Below, one piece after another: positions 8,725 through 16,819 of a DNA stretch of 64,000 bases. Under the pieces are notes generated by a model. It was not told the DNA's origin, did not search any database, and was given only the letters and a program-made list of their open reading frames with translations. The DNA is from Rufibacter hautae (GTDB lineage Bacteria > Bacteroidota > Bacteroidia > Cytophagales > Hymenobacteraceae): positions 1,358,589 through 1,422,588 of the forward strand of contig NZ_VKKY01000001.1 in the NCBI RefSeq assembly GCF_008271695.1. The letters are read 5' to 3'. How positions within the stretch are numbered: the stretch's first letter is position 1; each line of letters begins with the position of its first letter. The translations under genes and the position numbers were made by a program.

Positions 8725-9660
8725 TCAGGCCGCCGCTGACCTTTTGGGCAGACAACAGTTCTTGTACTTCTGCCCGCTGCCGCAGGGGCAGGATTCATTG
8801 CGGCCCAGCCGCTTGCCGTAGGGGTTGAGCAGTTCCCGGAAATTCAGCCTAAAACGCCGTTTGGGGTTCTGCTTAAAGATGCGGGTGAGCATGGCGTACA
8901 ACCGCGGGTGCTTCTCGGCCATCTGGCCCGGTTTCTCAAAGAAATACTCCGTAGACACGGCAAAGAACTCGGCCTCATTGGTGGCTGCGTACGGGTTGAT
9001 GTCTGATTCTCCTTTCTTGATCTCCTTTATCTTGCGGTCTACCAGCGCTTGCCACGGCTGAATCAACTCATCGGGCAGGTAGGTGGTGGGTGTTCCGTTG
9101 ATCTCGCCGTCGGCCTGGTCCAGCAGGTGCGCAAACTCATGGATGCCCACGTTCTGCCGGTCGGCCATGTCATTGAAGCCGCGCTCCAGGGCGGGCTTGG
9201 AGAGGGTCACGTAATGGTCGTTCTGGAACGGATTCACGCGGCCCAGCACCTCCGAGACGGCTTCGCTGTCTTCGTCTTTGAACCGCTCCAGGCTGCCGGG
9301 GAACACCAACACCTCGCCCAGGTTCTGGTACTCCCAATCCTGTATCCCGAAGATGGGGATAATGGCGCTGGCCGCCACCAAAATGCGGGTGGTATCGTCA
9401 ATAACGGTCTCAATGCCGGTGATGCGCTTCTCAGACAGAAACAACTGCATCATCTTCTCAAAACGCTCTTTCTCGGCATCGGTCTTAAGGGTGTGGTAAA
9501 AGCCCACCCGGTCGTTGAGGATCTTGCGCCACTCCGCCGGAAACTCCTGCGCCAGCACTTTCTTGCGCCGGCGGTTCTTGCGGGTGGCCCACCGGAAGAA
9601 GATGGTACAGATGATCCCTACAAATACAATGAATGCGACAGTTCCCATAGGGCATACCAA
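8725..9660 (-). CDS. MtfA-family zinc peptidase with N-terminal membrane helix and C-terminal SEC-C motif
   Basis: A 311-residue protein. A hydrophobic helix (about residues 8-22) is followed by a basic stop-transfer stretch, then an M90/MtfA-like metallopeptidase domain with HEFAH at 174-178 and downstream acidic residues at NEAEFFAV (227-234). The C-terminus adds a SEC-C zinc motif (GRNESCPCGSGQKYKNCC region, residues 287-303). E. coli MtfA binds the Mlc repressor and has aminopeptidase activity. SEC-C in SecA binds Zn and contacts SecB and the ribosome. A membrane-anchored MtfA fused to SEC-C is uncommon. Met5 (9648) is an alternative start. It converges with the AraC gene. Confidence 0.8.
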   Translation of the reverse strand: MVCPMGTVAFIVFVGIICTIFFRWATRKNRRRKKVLAQEFPAEWRKILNDRVGFYHTLKTDAEKERFEKMMQLFLSEKRITGIETVIDDTTRILVAASAIIPIFGIQDWEYQNLGEVLVFPGSLERFKDEDSEAVSEVLGRVNPFQNDHYVTLSKPALERGFNDMADRQNVGIHEFAHLLDQADGEINGTPTTYLPDELIQPWQALVDRKIKEIKKGESDINPYAATNEAEFFAVSTEYFFEKPGQMAEKHPRLYAMLTRIFKQNPKRRFRLNFRELLNPYGKRLGRNESCPCGSGQKYKNCCLPKRSAAA

Positions 9661-9748
9661 CGTGTAAGCGGCAGGAAAGATGCCTTTCCGCGCAGCGTAT
9701 AAAATTAGCTTTCTTCCCTGTCCATTTCCAACGCCAGAACACCAAGGA

Positions 9749-9784
9749 GTTTAGGGGCCGTTTTGAGGAAAACAAGCCTTAAAC
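9749..9784. repeat. dispersed intergenic palindrome, copy 2
   Basis: The dyad reads GTTTAGGGGCC, then the TTTTGAGGAAAA core, then AAGCCTTAAAC. It lies in the divergent gap between the MtfA-like gene (minus) and a DUF1801 gene (plus), upstream of a TAGTTTTG box. Confidence 0.6.
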
Positions 9785-9807
9785 AAGCCTGCGGTAAATT
9801 GTATACG

Positions 9808-9815
9808 TAGTTTTG
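9808..9815 (+). promoter_or_regulatory. Candidate -7 box TAGTTTTG for the DUF1801 gene
   Basis: The sequence matches the Bacteroidota sigma-A -7 consensus TAnnTTTG exactly. It would start transcription about 70 bp before the ATG at 9891. No clear TTG -33 box is seen at the right distance. Confidence 0.4.
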
Positions 9816-9890
9816 TGCGGCCCGCTTTTTCTTTTTACTTTGGTCTATCCCGCTGTCAATCCAGAACCCTTTCAACAAACCTGTACCCCT

Positions 9891-10346
9891 ATGCCCGCCA
9901 CCGCGCTCAGCCCCCAGGATTACCTAGATGCCCTGCCCCAAGACCGCCAAGCGGCCATAGAAGCCTTGCGCCAAACCCTGCTGCAGAACCTACCCGCCGG
10001 TTTCCAGGAGGAGATAAGCTACGGGATGATTGGGTACGTGGTACCACACACGCTGTATCCGGCGGGCTACCACTGTGACCCCAAACTGCCTTTGCCCTTC
10101 CTGAGCATCGCGTCGCAGAAGAATTTCATTGCGGTCTACCACATGGGCCTGTACGCCAACCCAGAACTGCTGGCCTGGTTTACTTCTGAGTACCCCAAAC
10201 ACAGCAAAACAAAGCTGGACATGGGCAAAAGCTGCATCCGGTTCAAAAAGCCAGACCAGATTCCGTTGGCGCTCCTGGGCGAGCTGGCCCGCAAAATGAC
10301 ACCCCAAGACTGGATCGCACTGTACAAATCGGCCTTCAACAAGTAG
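9891..10346 (+). CDS. DUF1801 domain protein
   Basis: A 151-residue soluble protein. LSPQDYLDALPQDRQAAIEAL is followed by GFQEEISYGMIGYVVP, the two signature stretches of DUF1801. Later come FLSIASQKNFIAVYHMG and KSCIRFKKPDQIP, which are typical of the longer subtype. The biochemical function is unknown. The frame extends to 9813, but the ATG at 9891 is where similarity to the family begins. It sits alone between two copies of the dispersed palindrome. Confidence 0.8.
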   Translation: MPATALSPQDYLDALPQDRQAAIEALRQTLLQNLPAGFQEEISYGMIGYVVPHTLYPAGYHCDPKLPLPFLSIASQKNFIAVYHMGLYANPELLAWFTSEYPKHSKTKLDMGKSCIRFKKPDQIPLALLGELARKMTPQDWIALYKSAFNK

Positions 10347-10358
10347 GTTCTGGCTTGC

Positions 10359-10394
10359 GCTTCAGGCTTGTTTTTCAAAAATCGGCCTTAAAAT
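10359..10394. repeat. dispersed intergenic palindrome, copy 3
   Basis: The core is TTTTTCAAAAA with CAGGCTTG on the left and TCGGCCTTAAAAT on the right. It lies between the DUF1801 gene and the reductase-like gene. Confidence 0.55.
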
Positions 10395-10437
10395 ATTCTC
10401 TCTGTTTTCTTTACCCTAACAACACCCGCAGACGCGC

Positions 10438-10977
10438 ATGAGACAAGTAGTGCTTTTTATCGCGATGAGCCTGGACGGATACATTGCGAAGGAAGATGAC
10501 AACATTGATTTTCTGAACCAGGTGGAGCGGCCCGGCGAGGACTACGGCTACGCGGCGTTCCAGACCACGGTAGACACCTTGATCTGGGGCCGCAGAACCT
10601 ATGATAAGATCCAATCCATGAACTTGCCCGAGTTTATGCACAAAGACAAGAAGTGCTACGTGCTCTCCAGAACCCAGACCGGGCAAGACGAGAACGTGGA
10701 GTTCTACGGCGGAGACCCCAAAGACCTCATATCTTCCTTGAAACAGCAGCCCGGCAAAAACATTTACTGCGACGGCGGCGGGCAGGTGGTGGCGGCCCTG
10801 CTCCAAGAAAACCTCATAGACAAGCTCATCGTCTCCATTATCCCGCATCTGCTGGGCAGCGGCATCAGGCTGTTCCAGGACGGGCGGCCGGAGCAGAACC
10901 TGGTTCTCACCAGGAGCAATACGTTCCCCTCTGGCTTGGTGCAACTCTGGTATGACTGCGTGAAACCAGCGGATTAA
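10438..10977 (+). CDS. RibD C-terminal/dihydrofolate reductase-like protein
   Basis: A 179-residue protein starting MRQVVLFIAMSLDGYIA, the signature N-terminus of the RibD_C/YyaP-type dihydrofolate reductase family. WGRRTYDKI, the SRTQTG strand turn and the NADPH-site loop NIYCDGGGQVVAALL follow in the family order, ending with the LLGSGIRLF region. Members are NADPH-dependent reductases of unknown substrate rather than true FolA. It starts directly after a palindrome copy, 91 bp after the previous gene. Confidence 0.85.
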   Translation: MRQVVLFIAMSLDGYIAKEDDNIDFLNQVERPGEDYGYAAFQTTVDTLIWGRRTYDKIQSMNLPEFMHKDKKCYVLSRTQTGQDENVEFYGGDPKDLISSLKQQPGKNIYCDGGGQVVAALLQENLIDKLIVSIIPHLLGSGIRLFQDGRPEQNLVLTRSNTFPSGLVQLWYDCVKPAD

Positions 10978-11074
10978 CCTAAAAACTTTTCTTCTTTTTC
11001 AGGGAAAAAAGGCTTTGGACTGTCTTCTAGAAAAGGATTTTCCTTTTGTTTTGCGCCACCGGAGACATGAACCC

Positions 11075-12130
11075 ATGAAAAAGATTTTGATTGCAGGCCT
11101 AGGCTTATTTCTAGCCAGTTGCCAGGAAAAGGAAGCAGACGTAAAACCGGTTGCCCCTGTGGCGATCTGGCAGGAAGACGACCGCTTTCTCTTTGATGCC
11201 CGCCTTCAGACCAACAGTTACGCAGACGGCAACAGCCTGTACCTGATGGGCCTGAACAATTTCACCCGCCTCACCCAGGAAAACGGCAAGAATGTTTCCA
11301 GCCGCAGCCTGCTGGAGCGGGTCAACAACCCTACCCAGTACAAGTACCCTATCTCTAAAACCCTCACGGCGGTGGCTTATGACGAGGTCACTGTGGTCGT
11401 CTACCCTACGCACTATCCGTCCATCCAGTCAGGGAAGGGCATTCTCATGACCAGGATAGACCCCGGGTTCCAAGCCTTTGATTTTGCGAGCGCCGCCACG
11501 GGCGAATGCATGGCGCTCTCCAACGACAACGTACTGGCGGTGCCTTACCGCGCCACAGACGGCATGAAGATTCTGCTGGCCAAACTGCAGGTCACGCCCA
11601 GCAGCACCGGTTTGTATGACCATGTGCAGGTCCTGGATACCAAGGTTGTGCCCCTCCACCCGTACCACGTGCCCACCCAATACGTGGGCAAACACCCCGA
11701 AGGCTTCTACGTGGCCAACGGCGAGGCCACCTACCTGCTCTCCCCAGACGGCACCCTGCAGAAACTCCGCGATAGCGGCTTGCAGCGCGTGTTCCCCTAC
11801 AAGCAACAGGTCTACGGCCTGTTCAACGATGGCCTGCACGCCTCCCCTGACAGGAAAAACTGGACCTTCAAAGCCGATATAGAAACCCTGAAACTGCTCT
11901 CCTACGCCAGCCTGCACGACACCCTACTCCTAGGCACCTTCAACGACCAGGTATTTCAGATCAGGATAAAACCTGCCTCCATCAACATGCTGGAACTGAA
12001 AAATGACGGCCTGAAAGGAAACAAAATCACCTCGGTGTCACTCTATGACCATAAAGTGTATGTGACGACCCTCTCGGGGGTGTTTGTCAAAGACGAGAAA
12101 GACTTCCTCTCCTACAAAGACGCGCAATAA
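11075..12130 (+). CDS. Putative lipoprotein, predicted beta-propeller-like, unknown function
   Basis: A 351-residue protein with an N-terminal hydrophobic segment ending in LASCQEKE, a lipobox with Cys16, so it is probably anchored in the envelope. The rest consists of repeated short beta-strand units with aromatic and Gly-Asp turns (NSLYLMGLNNFTRL, EGFYVANGEATYLLSPDGT, KQQVYGLFNDGLHASPDRK), suggesting a propeller. I do not recognise a family. The frame extends to 11015; the ATG at 11075 is chosen because it begins the signal peptide. A bidirectional terminator follows. Confidence 0.65.
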   Translation: MKKILIAGLGLFLASCQEKEADVKPVAPVAIWQEDDRFLFDARLQTNSYADGNSLYLMGLNNFTRLTQENGKNVSSRSLLERVNNPTQYKYPISKTLTAVAYDEVTVVVYPTHYPSIQSGKGILMTRIDPGFQAFDFASAATGECMALSNDNVLAVPYRATDGMKILLAKLQVTPSSTGLYDHVQVLDTKVVPLHPYHVPTQYVGKHPEGFYVANGEATYLLSPDGTLQKLRDSGLQRVFPYKQQVYGLFNDGLHASPDRKNWTFKADIETLKLLSYASLHDTLLLGTFNDQVFQIRIKPASINMLELKNDGLKGNKITSVSLYDHKVYVTTLSGVFVKDEKDFLSYKDAQ

Positions 12131-12162
12131 TGCCTTTTACCCAAACCTACCATTCAAAACTG

Positions 12163-12206
12163 AAAGAACTCCCTGGCCCGTGTGAACAGACCAGGGAGTT
12201 CTTTTT
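12163..12206. terminator. Bidirectional terminator between convergent genes
   Basis: Perfect 14-bp stem (AAAGAACTCCCTGG / CCAGGGAGTTCTTT) with T runs on both outer sides. It lies between the lipoprotein gene (plus) and the SDR gene (minus) and can serve both. Confidence 0.8.
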
Positions 12207-12231
12207 GAAGGTTGCCGTTGGGTAAAGAAAC

Positions 12232-13026
12232 TTATTCTTCGCTGGGTTTGGTCATTTGGTGCATGGTGGCGGCGACCATGTTGTCGGGCATGAGTTTGGT
12301 GGCGCCTACCATCATTTTGCTTCGCATACCCGAGATCACCTCCAGTTTACCGGCCATGAGCGCCTCGTAGCCGTCTTTGGCCACTTTAGCCGGATCATCC
12401 AGGTCCTGCTCTTTCACCATCTTGGACTCCTCCATATCGGCTTTGTGGAAGAACTCGGTATCAGTAGGGCCAGGCAGCAGTTTGGTGAGAGTGACGTTCG
12501 TTTCTTTGATCTCGTCCTGCACCGCTTCTGAGAACGAGGAGACAAAGGCTTTGGTGGCATGGTACACCGCCTGCAAAGGCCCCGGCATCTCGCCCCCAAT
12601 AGAACTCACCATCAGAATCTTGCCCTCGTTGCGAGCCACCATTTCCTGCAGGTACAGCTTGGTGAAGGTGAGATACGCCCCGATGTTGAGTTGCACGATG
12701 TCCAGCTCACGGTTGATGTCGGTGTCCACAAACTCGCCGTACTGGCCCTGTCCGGCGTTGTTCACCAGCACATTTACCTGCAGGCCGCGGGCTTTCACTT
12801 CGTCGTAGACCTCAAAGGGAGCCTGGCGCAGGAACAGGTCTTTGGCCAGCGTAACCACCTCCACCCCGTGGTTCTGCCGGAGCTCGGCGGCGCGCTGGTC
12901 TAACTCGGTCTGGTCGCGGGCTACCAAAATAAGGTGATAGCCGTTCTGGGCGAAGATCTTGGCGAGCTCGTACCCAATGCCTTCGGTGCCGCCCGTGATC
13001 AGGGTATATTGCGTGTCTTTAGCCAT
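12232..13026 (-). CDS. Short-chain dehydrogenase/reductase (SDR)
   Basis: A 264-residue classical SDR. It has the NAD(P) site TGGTEGIG (residues 11-18), NNAG at 89-92, catalytic Ser142 (VSSIGGE), Tyr155 and Lys159 (YHATK). The sequence resembles the DltE/YqjQ-like group that oxidises or reduces carbonyl substrates, many of them unidentified. The gene stands alone on the minus strand. A perfect palindrome about 65-80 bp upstream of the start (13088-13108) is a candidate operator. Confidence 0.9.
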   Translation of the reverse strand: MAKDTQYTLITGGTEGIGYELAKIFAQNGYHLILVARDQTELDQRAAELRQNHGVEVVTLAKDLFLRQAPFEVYDEVKARGLQVNVLVNNAGQGQYGEFVDTDINRELDIVQLNIGAYLTFTKLYLQEMVARNEGKILMVSSIGGEMPGPLQAVYHATKAFVSSFSEAVQDEIKETNVTLTKLLPGPTDTEFFHKADMEESKMVKEQDLDDPAKVAKDGYEALMAGKLEVISGMRSKMMVGATKLMPDNMVAATMHQMTKPSEE

Positions 13027-13087
13027 GTCATTACCGGTTTAGGTGAGCTTTTTTAAACGAGGACGCTTTTGGCTGGTTTACTAAAAA

Positions 13088-13108
13088 AGGTAATTTATAG
13101 AATTACCT
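13088..13108. promoter_or_regulatory. Candidate operator palindrome upstream of the SDR gene
   Basis: The arms AGGTAATT and AATTACCT are perfectly complementary around TATAG. The spacing and AT-rich arms resemble MarR/HxlR/TetR-type operators. It is placed where a repressor could block the SDR promoter. No regulator gene lies next to it. Confidence 0.45.
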
Positions 13109-13130
13109 CAAGACTTATCTGCCCAACTAA

Positions 13131-13394
13131 AAACCGGTAGTGGCCCGCATGACCAGGAAAGCCATCCTGGAGAAACTGCCGGCCAAGGACTTCATGCAAG
13201 TGCACCGCTCCTTCATCGTGCCCCTGCGCAAAGTGGACAGCGTGAGAAACAAGATCCTTTTCATCGGCGGTGCCGATATTTCCATTGGTGGTATTTACGA
13301 GGCCAATTTCTGCGCCAGTTTTCCGCTTGAAACCCGTAAATACTTTCTGCTTGTATTCCTAAAACAAGCCTTAAAATGGCCTTTGGCTGACTGA
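13131..13394 (+). pseudogene. LytTR DNA-binding domain remnant (5'-truncated)
   Basis: Translation of this frame gives the second half of a LytTR domain: ARMTRKAILEKLPAKDF, MQVHRSFIVPLRKVDSVRNK, then IGGADISIGGIYEANF. LytTR response regulators normally have a ~120-residue receiver domain plus the first LytTR strands before this point. Here a stop codon (TAA at 13128) lies three codons before the homology begins, and no receiver domain is found upstream. The tail after RKYF does not look like LytTR and reads through a palindrome-like sequence. A GTG at 13140 could start an 84-residue peptide, but a broken gene is more likely. Confidence 0.7.
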
Positions 13395-13738
13395 GAAAAG
13401 GGTTTGAAACTAAATCAAATTCATCTGAAGTACGCACCCAATAAACCGGATACGGCTACGTTTCCAGTATGCCTTTCAGGCACAAAAGAGTTTGTTCATT
13501 GTGAGATGCCGTTCGTTCCTGTACGGCTTTCACATTCTAAATAAGAGCCCGGGACCTTTCCGGGCTTTTTTTCTGAAAACAGGTTCAAAACGCCTGCACC
13601 AGAAACCTCCTCAAAAGCAAGTCCCGTTTCCGGCTTCCTTTCTATAAAAGAAGCCGAAAACGGGACTTTGCTGTTTACACCCCTTAGCTGAAATTTGACG
13701 CTAGGGTCTGGCTCCTGGCTTAAAGGCCTACAGATATA
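13395..13738. other. Intergenic region with two terminator hairpins
   Basis: There is no credible gene here. Two hairpins are present: 13543-13572 (AGCCCGG / CCGGGCT followed by seven T) and 13621-13666 (17-bp stem GTCCCGTTTCCGGCTTC with one mismatch). The second lies downstream of the cytochrome gene on the minus strand. Between them is a partial dispersed palindrome (13561-13594). Confidence 0.6.
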
Positions 13739-14617
13739 CTATTGCAAGGATTGGCAGTACTCGTAAATGGAGGCCAGTTCCTTATCAGTGTATTGGGCAG
13801 TCATTTTCCAGGGCATGTTTTCGTTTTTCAGGACCTTGCCCTCGGGAGTTTTACCAGTCCGCAGGGTATGCATAAACTGCGCCTTGGTCCACTTACCCAC
13901 GTTCCCGGTGCGGGTGATGTTGGCCACCGGCGGATAACCGGGCGCCACCGGATCGCCGCCCTTCAGGTTGGCGCCATGGCACCCGCTGCAAGGCACCGCC
14001 AGGTATTTGCCCATGGCCACGCCTTCCAGGGTATCTACATGCGTCACCATCGGCAGGGCATGGTCAATCTTCTCTACTGACAGCAGCGGCATCTTATCTA
14101 AGTACGCCATCACTTTCACCACAGGCCCAATATCTGAGGCAGGCAGCTCTTTGTGCACGGGAGGCAGGCTCTGGCAATAGGCAATGATGGCCGCCATGTC
14201 CTGCGCCGAGAGCAGGGTGGTTTCATGCGAAGGCATGAACAGCAGCGCCTGCCCGTTGGCATCTACCCCGTGCCGAAGAGCCCTCATCCAATCGGTGGTG
14301 GTATAACTGGCGGGTAAGCCCCCTTTGCCTTTGGTGAGGTTCGCCGACACCAACCTTCCCAGTGCCTTGTCATCTATCATGACCTGTCCGCTCATATCAG
14401 CCCCGTGGCAATCTTTGCAGCCCTTGATGGCCGTAAGGTGCGCTCCTTTGGCTAGCAGGGCACTATCCTGTTTTATTTCCAGCTTTTCGGGGGCAAAAGA
14501 ATACTTCTTCTCCATGCGGTGCCCTATGTTGAAAGACACGTACAAGTAAACAAGGCCGAGCAGTAGGAGAACGGAGCCAAGGACCACGCCGGTCCATTTC
14601 AGGATTTTCTTGAACAT
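13739..14617 (-). CDS. Dihaem cytochrome c, membrane-anchored
   Basis: A 292-residue protein with one N-terminal membrane helix (about residues 8-28), so the bulk faces the periplasm. Two haem sites are visible: CKDCH at 67-71 and CSGCH at 210-214. Each is followed by a likely Met ligand (FMPSHE near 128; NMPWKM near the C-terminus). The two cytochrome domains have the pattern seen in alcohol- or sugar-dehydrogenase cytochrome subunits, which pass electrons to a terminal oxidase. No dehydrogenase gene is adjacent, so the donor is unknown. Confidence 0.88.
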   Translation of the reverse strand: MFKKILKWTGVVLGSVLLLLGLVYLYVSFNIGHRMEKKYSFAPEKLEIKQDSALLAKGAHLTAIKGCKDCHGADMSGQVMIDDKALGRLVSANLTKGKGGLPASYTTTDWMRALRHGVDANGQALLFMPSHETTLLSAQDMAAIIAYCQSLPPVHKELPASDIGPVVKVMAYLDKMPLLSVEKIDHALPMVTHVDTLEGVAMGKYLAVPCSGCHGANLKGGDPVAPGYPPVANITRTGNVGKWTKAQFMHTLRTGKTPEGKVLKNENMPWKMTAQYTDKELASIYEYCQSLQ

Positions 14618-14815
14618 GATCTGGATATGGTTTCAGGTGGAGTGACCTGGCCGGAAAAACGACAGCTGTGCTTCCCGGCCTTTCCTTCAAAGACCAGGAA
14701 ATCAGCCCTTTCCCCTACTTTACCCAGCACTTTTTTCAACCACTGCCCGGCTCCAGGTAAAAGACATTGCTGTGCGCAACTGAGATATGGGATTATTCTG
14801 GGGACAGAAAAATAT

Positions 14816-14857
14816 CTTTCAATAAATATTGAAAGTTTGAAAACTTCTTTATATTTG
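14816..14857 (+). promoter_or_regulatory. Operator palindrome and promoter of the GbsR/MarR-type operon
   Basis: A perfect 8-bp inverted repeat CTTTCAAT-AAAT-ATTGAAAG (14816-14835) contains a TTG (14829-14831) lying 18 bp before TATATTTG (14850-14857), an exact TAnnTTTG -7 box. The -7 box ends only 4 bp before the ATG at 14862, so the transcript would be leaderless or nearly so. The palindrome overlapping the -33 box suggests autorepression by the encoded regulator. Confidence 0.6.
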
Positions 14858-14861
14858 AGCC

Positions 14862-15368
14862 ATGGAATTAGCAGAGGCGAAGCAGAAGTTCATAGAGGCG
14901 TGGGGCAAGCTGGGCTCTGAGTGGGGCATTAACCGCACCATGGCCCAGGTACACGCGCTGCTGCTTATTTCCCCCGAGGCGCTCACCACCGAGCAGGTCA
15001 TGGAACAGCTGCAGATTTCCCGCGGCAACGCCAACATGACCCTGCGCGACCTCATCAACTGGGGTTTGGTGGAGAAACAGCACCGCAGCGGCGAGCGCAA
15101 AGAGTATTTCTTCGCCGAGAAAGACGTCTGGACCATTGCCCGCCAGGTGGCCAAGGAACGCAAGCGCCGCGAGCTGGAACCCGTGCTGAAACTCCTGGGC
15201 CAACTACAGGAAGTGCAGGGCGATGAGCAGGACCCGGAGTACCAGACTTTCAAGACCTCGGTGACTGATATCAACAAGCTGGCATCCAACGTGGACAAAA
15301 CTCTGGAGACCATGCTGAAAGCGGAAGAGAACTGGTTTTTCGGCTCAATTTTCAAGCTGTTCAAGTAG
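14862..15368 (+). CDS. GbsR/MarR family transcriptional regulator
   Basis: A 168-residue winged-helix regulator. The core EALTTEQVMEQLQISRGNANMTLRDLINWGLVEK is a MarR-type helix-turn-helix with recognition helix. It is followed by the wing KQHRSGERKEYFFAEKDVW and a long C-terminal helical dimerisation region, the layout of the GbsR-type subgroup common in Bacteroidota. It heads a same-strand operon with a small membrane protein, a TIGR01777 epimerase and a DUF2071 protein, and very likely controls them together with itself through the palindrome at 14816-14835. Confidence 0.9.
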   Translation: MELAEAKQKFIEAWGKLGSEWGINRTMAQVHALLLISPEALTTEQVMEQLQISRGNANMTLRDLINWGLVEKQHRSGERKEYFFAEKDVWTIARQVAKERKRRELEPVLKLLGQLQEVQGDEQDPEYQTFKTSVTDINKLASNVDKTLETMLKAEENWFFGSIFKLFK

Positions 15369-15446
15369 CGGCTATTTTTTTATCCAATATGTTTCATTTT
15401 TTTCTGAAAGTTCAATACAAATCATTCACCTTAAACCACTACTTCT

Positions 15447-15815
15447 ATGAACTACTTTATCCTCACCTACACCATCTATCTCCTCACCAGTATCGCGCTC
15501 ACCGTTTGGGTGGCCCGGGTCTTGTTCAACAACGGCCGCATCTTTCTGGTGGACATTTTCCACGGCAACACCCCGCTCGCCGACTCTGTGAACAAACTGC
15601 TGGTGGTGGGCTTCTACCTCATCAACATCGGGTACATGACGCTGGCCCTGAAAGAGGTGGGCACCATCACCTCTGTGCAGGCGGTGGTGGAAGTGCTGAG
15701 CTATAAAGTAGGCTGGATCATCCTTATTCTGGGCGGCATGCACTTCCTCAACCTCACCATCTTCTTTAAACTCCGGGCCCGCGCCCAGAGCCAACTGCAA
15801 CCCAACGTGCAATAG
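15447..15815 (+). CDS. Small integral membrane protein, unknown function
   Basis: A 122-residue hydrophobic protein with about three membrane segments: residues ~4-24 (ILTYTIYLLTSIALTVWVA), ~48-66 (LLVVGFYLINIGYMTLAL) and ~85-108 (VGWIILILGGMHFLNLTIFF). I do not recognise a named family. Its stop codon is 2 bp before the next start codon, so it is translationally linked to the TIGR01777 epimerase and belongs to the GbsR operon. Confidence 0.75.
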   Translation: MNYFILTYTIYLLTSIALTVWVARVLFNNGRIFLVDIFHGNTPLADSVNKLLVVGFYLINIGYMTLALKEVGTITSVQAVVEVLSYKVGWIILILGGMHFLNLTIFFKLRARAQSQLQPNVQ

Positions 15816-15817
15816 CC

Positions 15818-16765
15818 ATGGCAAAGATCATTCTGGCCGGAGGCAGTGGCTTCCTGGGCCAACTGCTCACCCAACATTTTACCGCCCGCGGCGATGAAGT
15901 CATTGTGCTCACCAGAAAACCTACCAATGCACAGTCCGATGCCCAACAGGTGTACTGGGACGCCGCCAACCCAGGCGATTGGGTCCAGCACCTGGAGAAC
16001 GCCGAGGCACTTATCAACCTCACCGGCAAAAGCGTGAACTGCCGCTACCATGAAAAGAACAAACGCGAGATTATCTCTTCCCGCGTGAACGCGACGCTGG
16101 TGTTGGGCGAGGCCCTGCAGAACCTAAAGAACCCGCCCAAACTCTGGATCAACGCCGCCTCCGCCACCATTTACCGGCACGCCTTGGATCGTGCCCAGGA
16201 TGAACTTACCGGCGAGCTGGGCCAGGGTTTCTCCGTGGAGGTCTGCCAGCAGTGGGAAAGCGCGTTTTTCGCCCAGAAAACCCAGAACACCAGAAAAGTA
16301 GCCTTGCGCATTGCCATCGTCCTGGACAAAGCCGGCGGGGTCATGCCTTACTACCTGAACCTGGCCCGTTTCGGGTTAGGTGGCCGGCAGGGCAATGGCT
16401 TGCAGTGTTTCAGTTGGATCCATGCCCAGGACTTGATCGGGAGCATAGAATTTCTCATGCGAAACCCAGAACTGGAAGGCGTCTTCAATCTTGCGTCCCC
16501 GCACCCGGTTCCAAACCACCACTTCATGCGCACCGTACGGCAGGCTTTGCGCGCGCCCATCGGGTTACGGGCCACCAAGTGGATGCTGGAGATAGGCGCC
16601 CTGGTGCTGGGCACGGAAACCGAGTTGCTCCTGAAAAGCCGCTGGGTGGTGCCCACCCGGTTGTTGCAGGCTGGTTACGTCTTCAACGTCCCCACCATAG
16701 AGAAAGCGGTGCCCTTGTGTGTGTGGAAGAACGGTTTAAGGGCTGATTTTGGTAAAACAAGGTAA
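15818..16765 (+). CDS. TIGR01777 family NAD(P)-binding epimerase-like protein
   Basis: A 315-residue Rossmann protein with nucleotide motif GGSGFLGQLL near the N-terminus. It also has the signature features of the TIGR01777/YfcH/SulA-like family: LINLTGKSVNCRYHEKNK, a SATIYRH motif in place of a classic YxxxK, RIAIVLDKAGGVMPYY, and FSWIHAQDLIGSIEFL. Members are extended-SDR proteins with no agreed substrate. The ATG follows the previous stop by two bases. The 3' end overlaps a copy of the dispersed palindrome. Confidence 0.88.
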   Translation: MAKIILAGGSGFLGQLLTQHFTARGDEVIVLTRKPTNAQSDAQQVYWDAANPGDWVQHLENAEALINLTGKSVNCRYHEKNKREIISSRVNATLVLGEALQNLKNPPKLWINAASATIYRHALDRAQDELTGELGQGFSVEVCQQWESAFFAQKTQNTRKVALRIAIVLDKAGGVMPYYLNLARFGLGGRQGNGLQCFSWIHAQDLIGSIEFLMRNPELEGVFNLASPHPVPNHHFMRTVRQALRAPIGLRATKWMLEIGALVLGTETELLLKSRWVVPTRLLQAGYVFNVPTIEKAVPLCVWKNGLRADFGKTR

Positions 16766-16773
16766 AAACATCC
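16732..16773. repeat. dispersed intergenic palindrome, copy overlapping the epimerase stop codon
   Basis: The dyad is GGTTTAAGGGCTG, then ATTTTGGTAAAAC, then AAGGTAAAAACATCC. The left half codes for the last residues of the TIGR01777 protein. Confidence 0.5.
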
Positions 16774-16819
16774 GGCCGGTTCTGGGGTTCAGTCAGTGGT
16801 ATCTTTCACTTCTTCGTGC

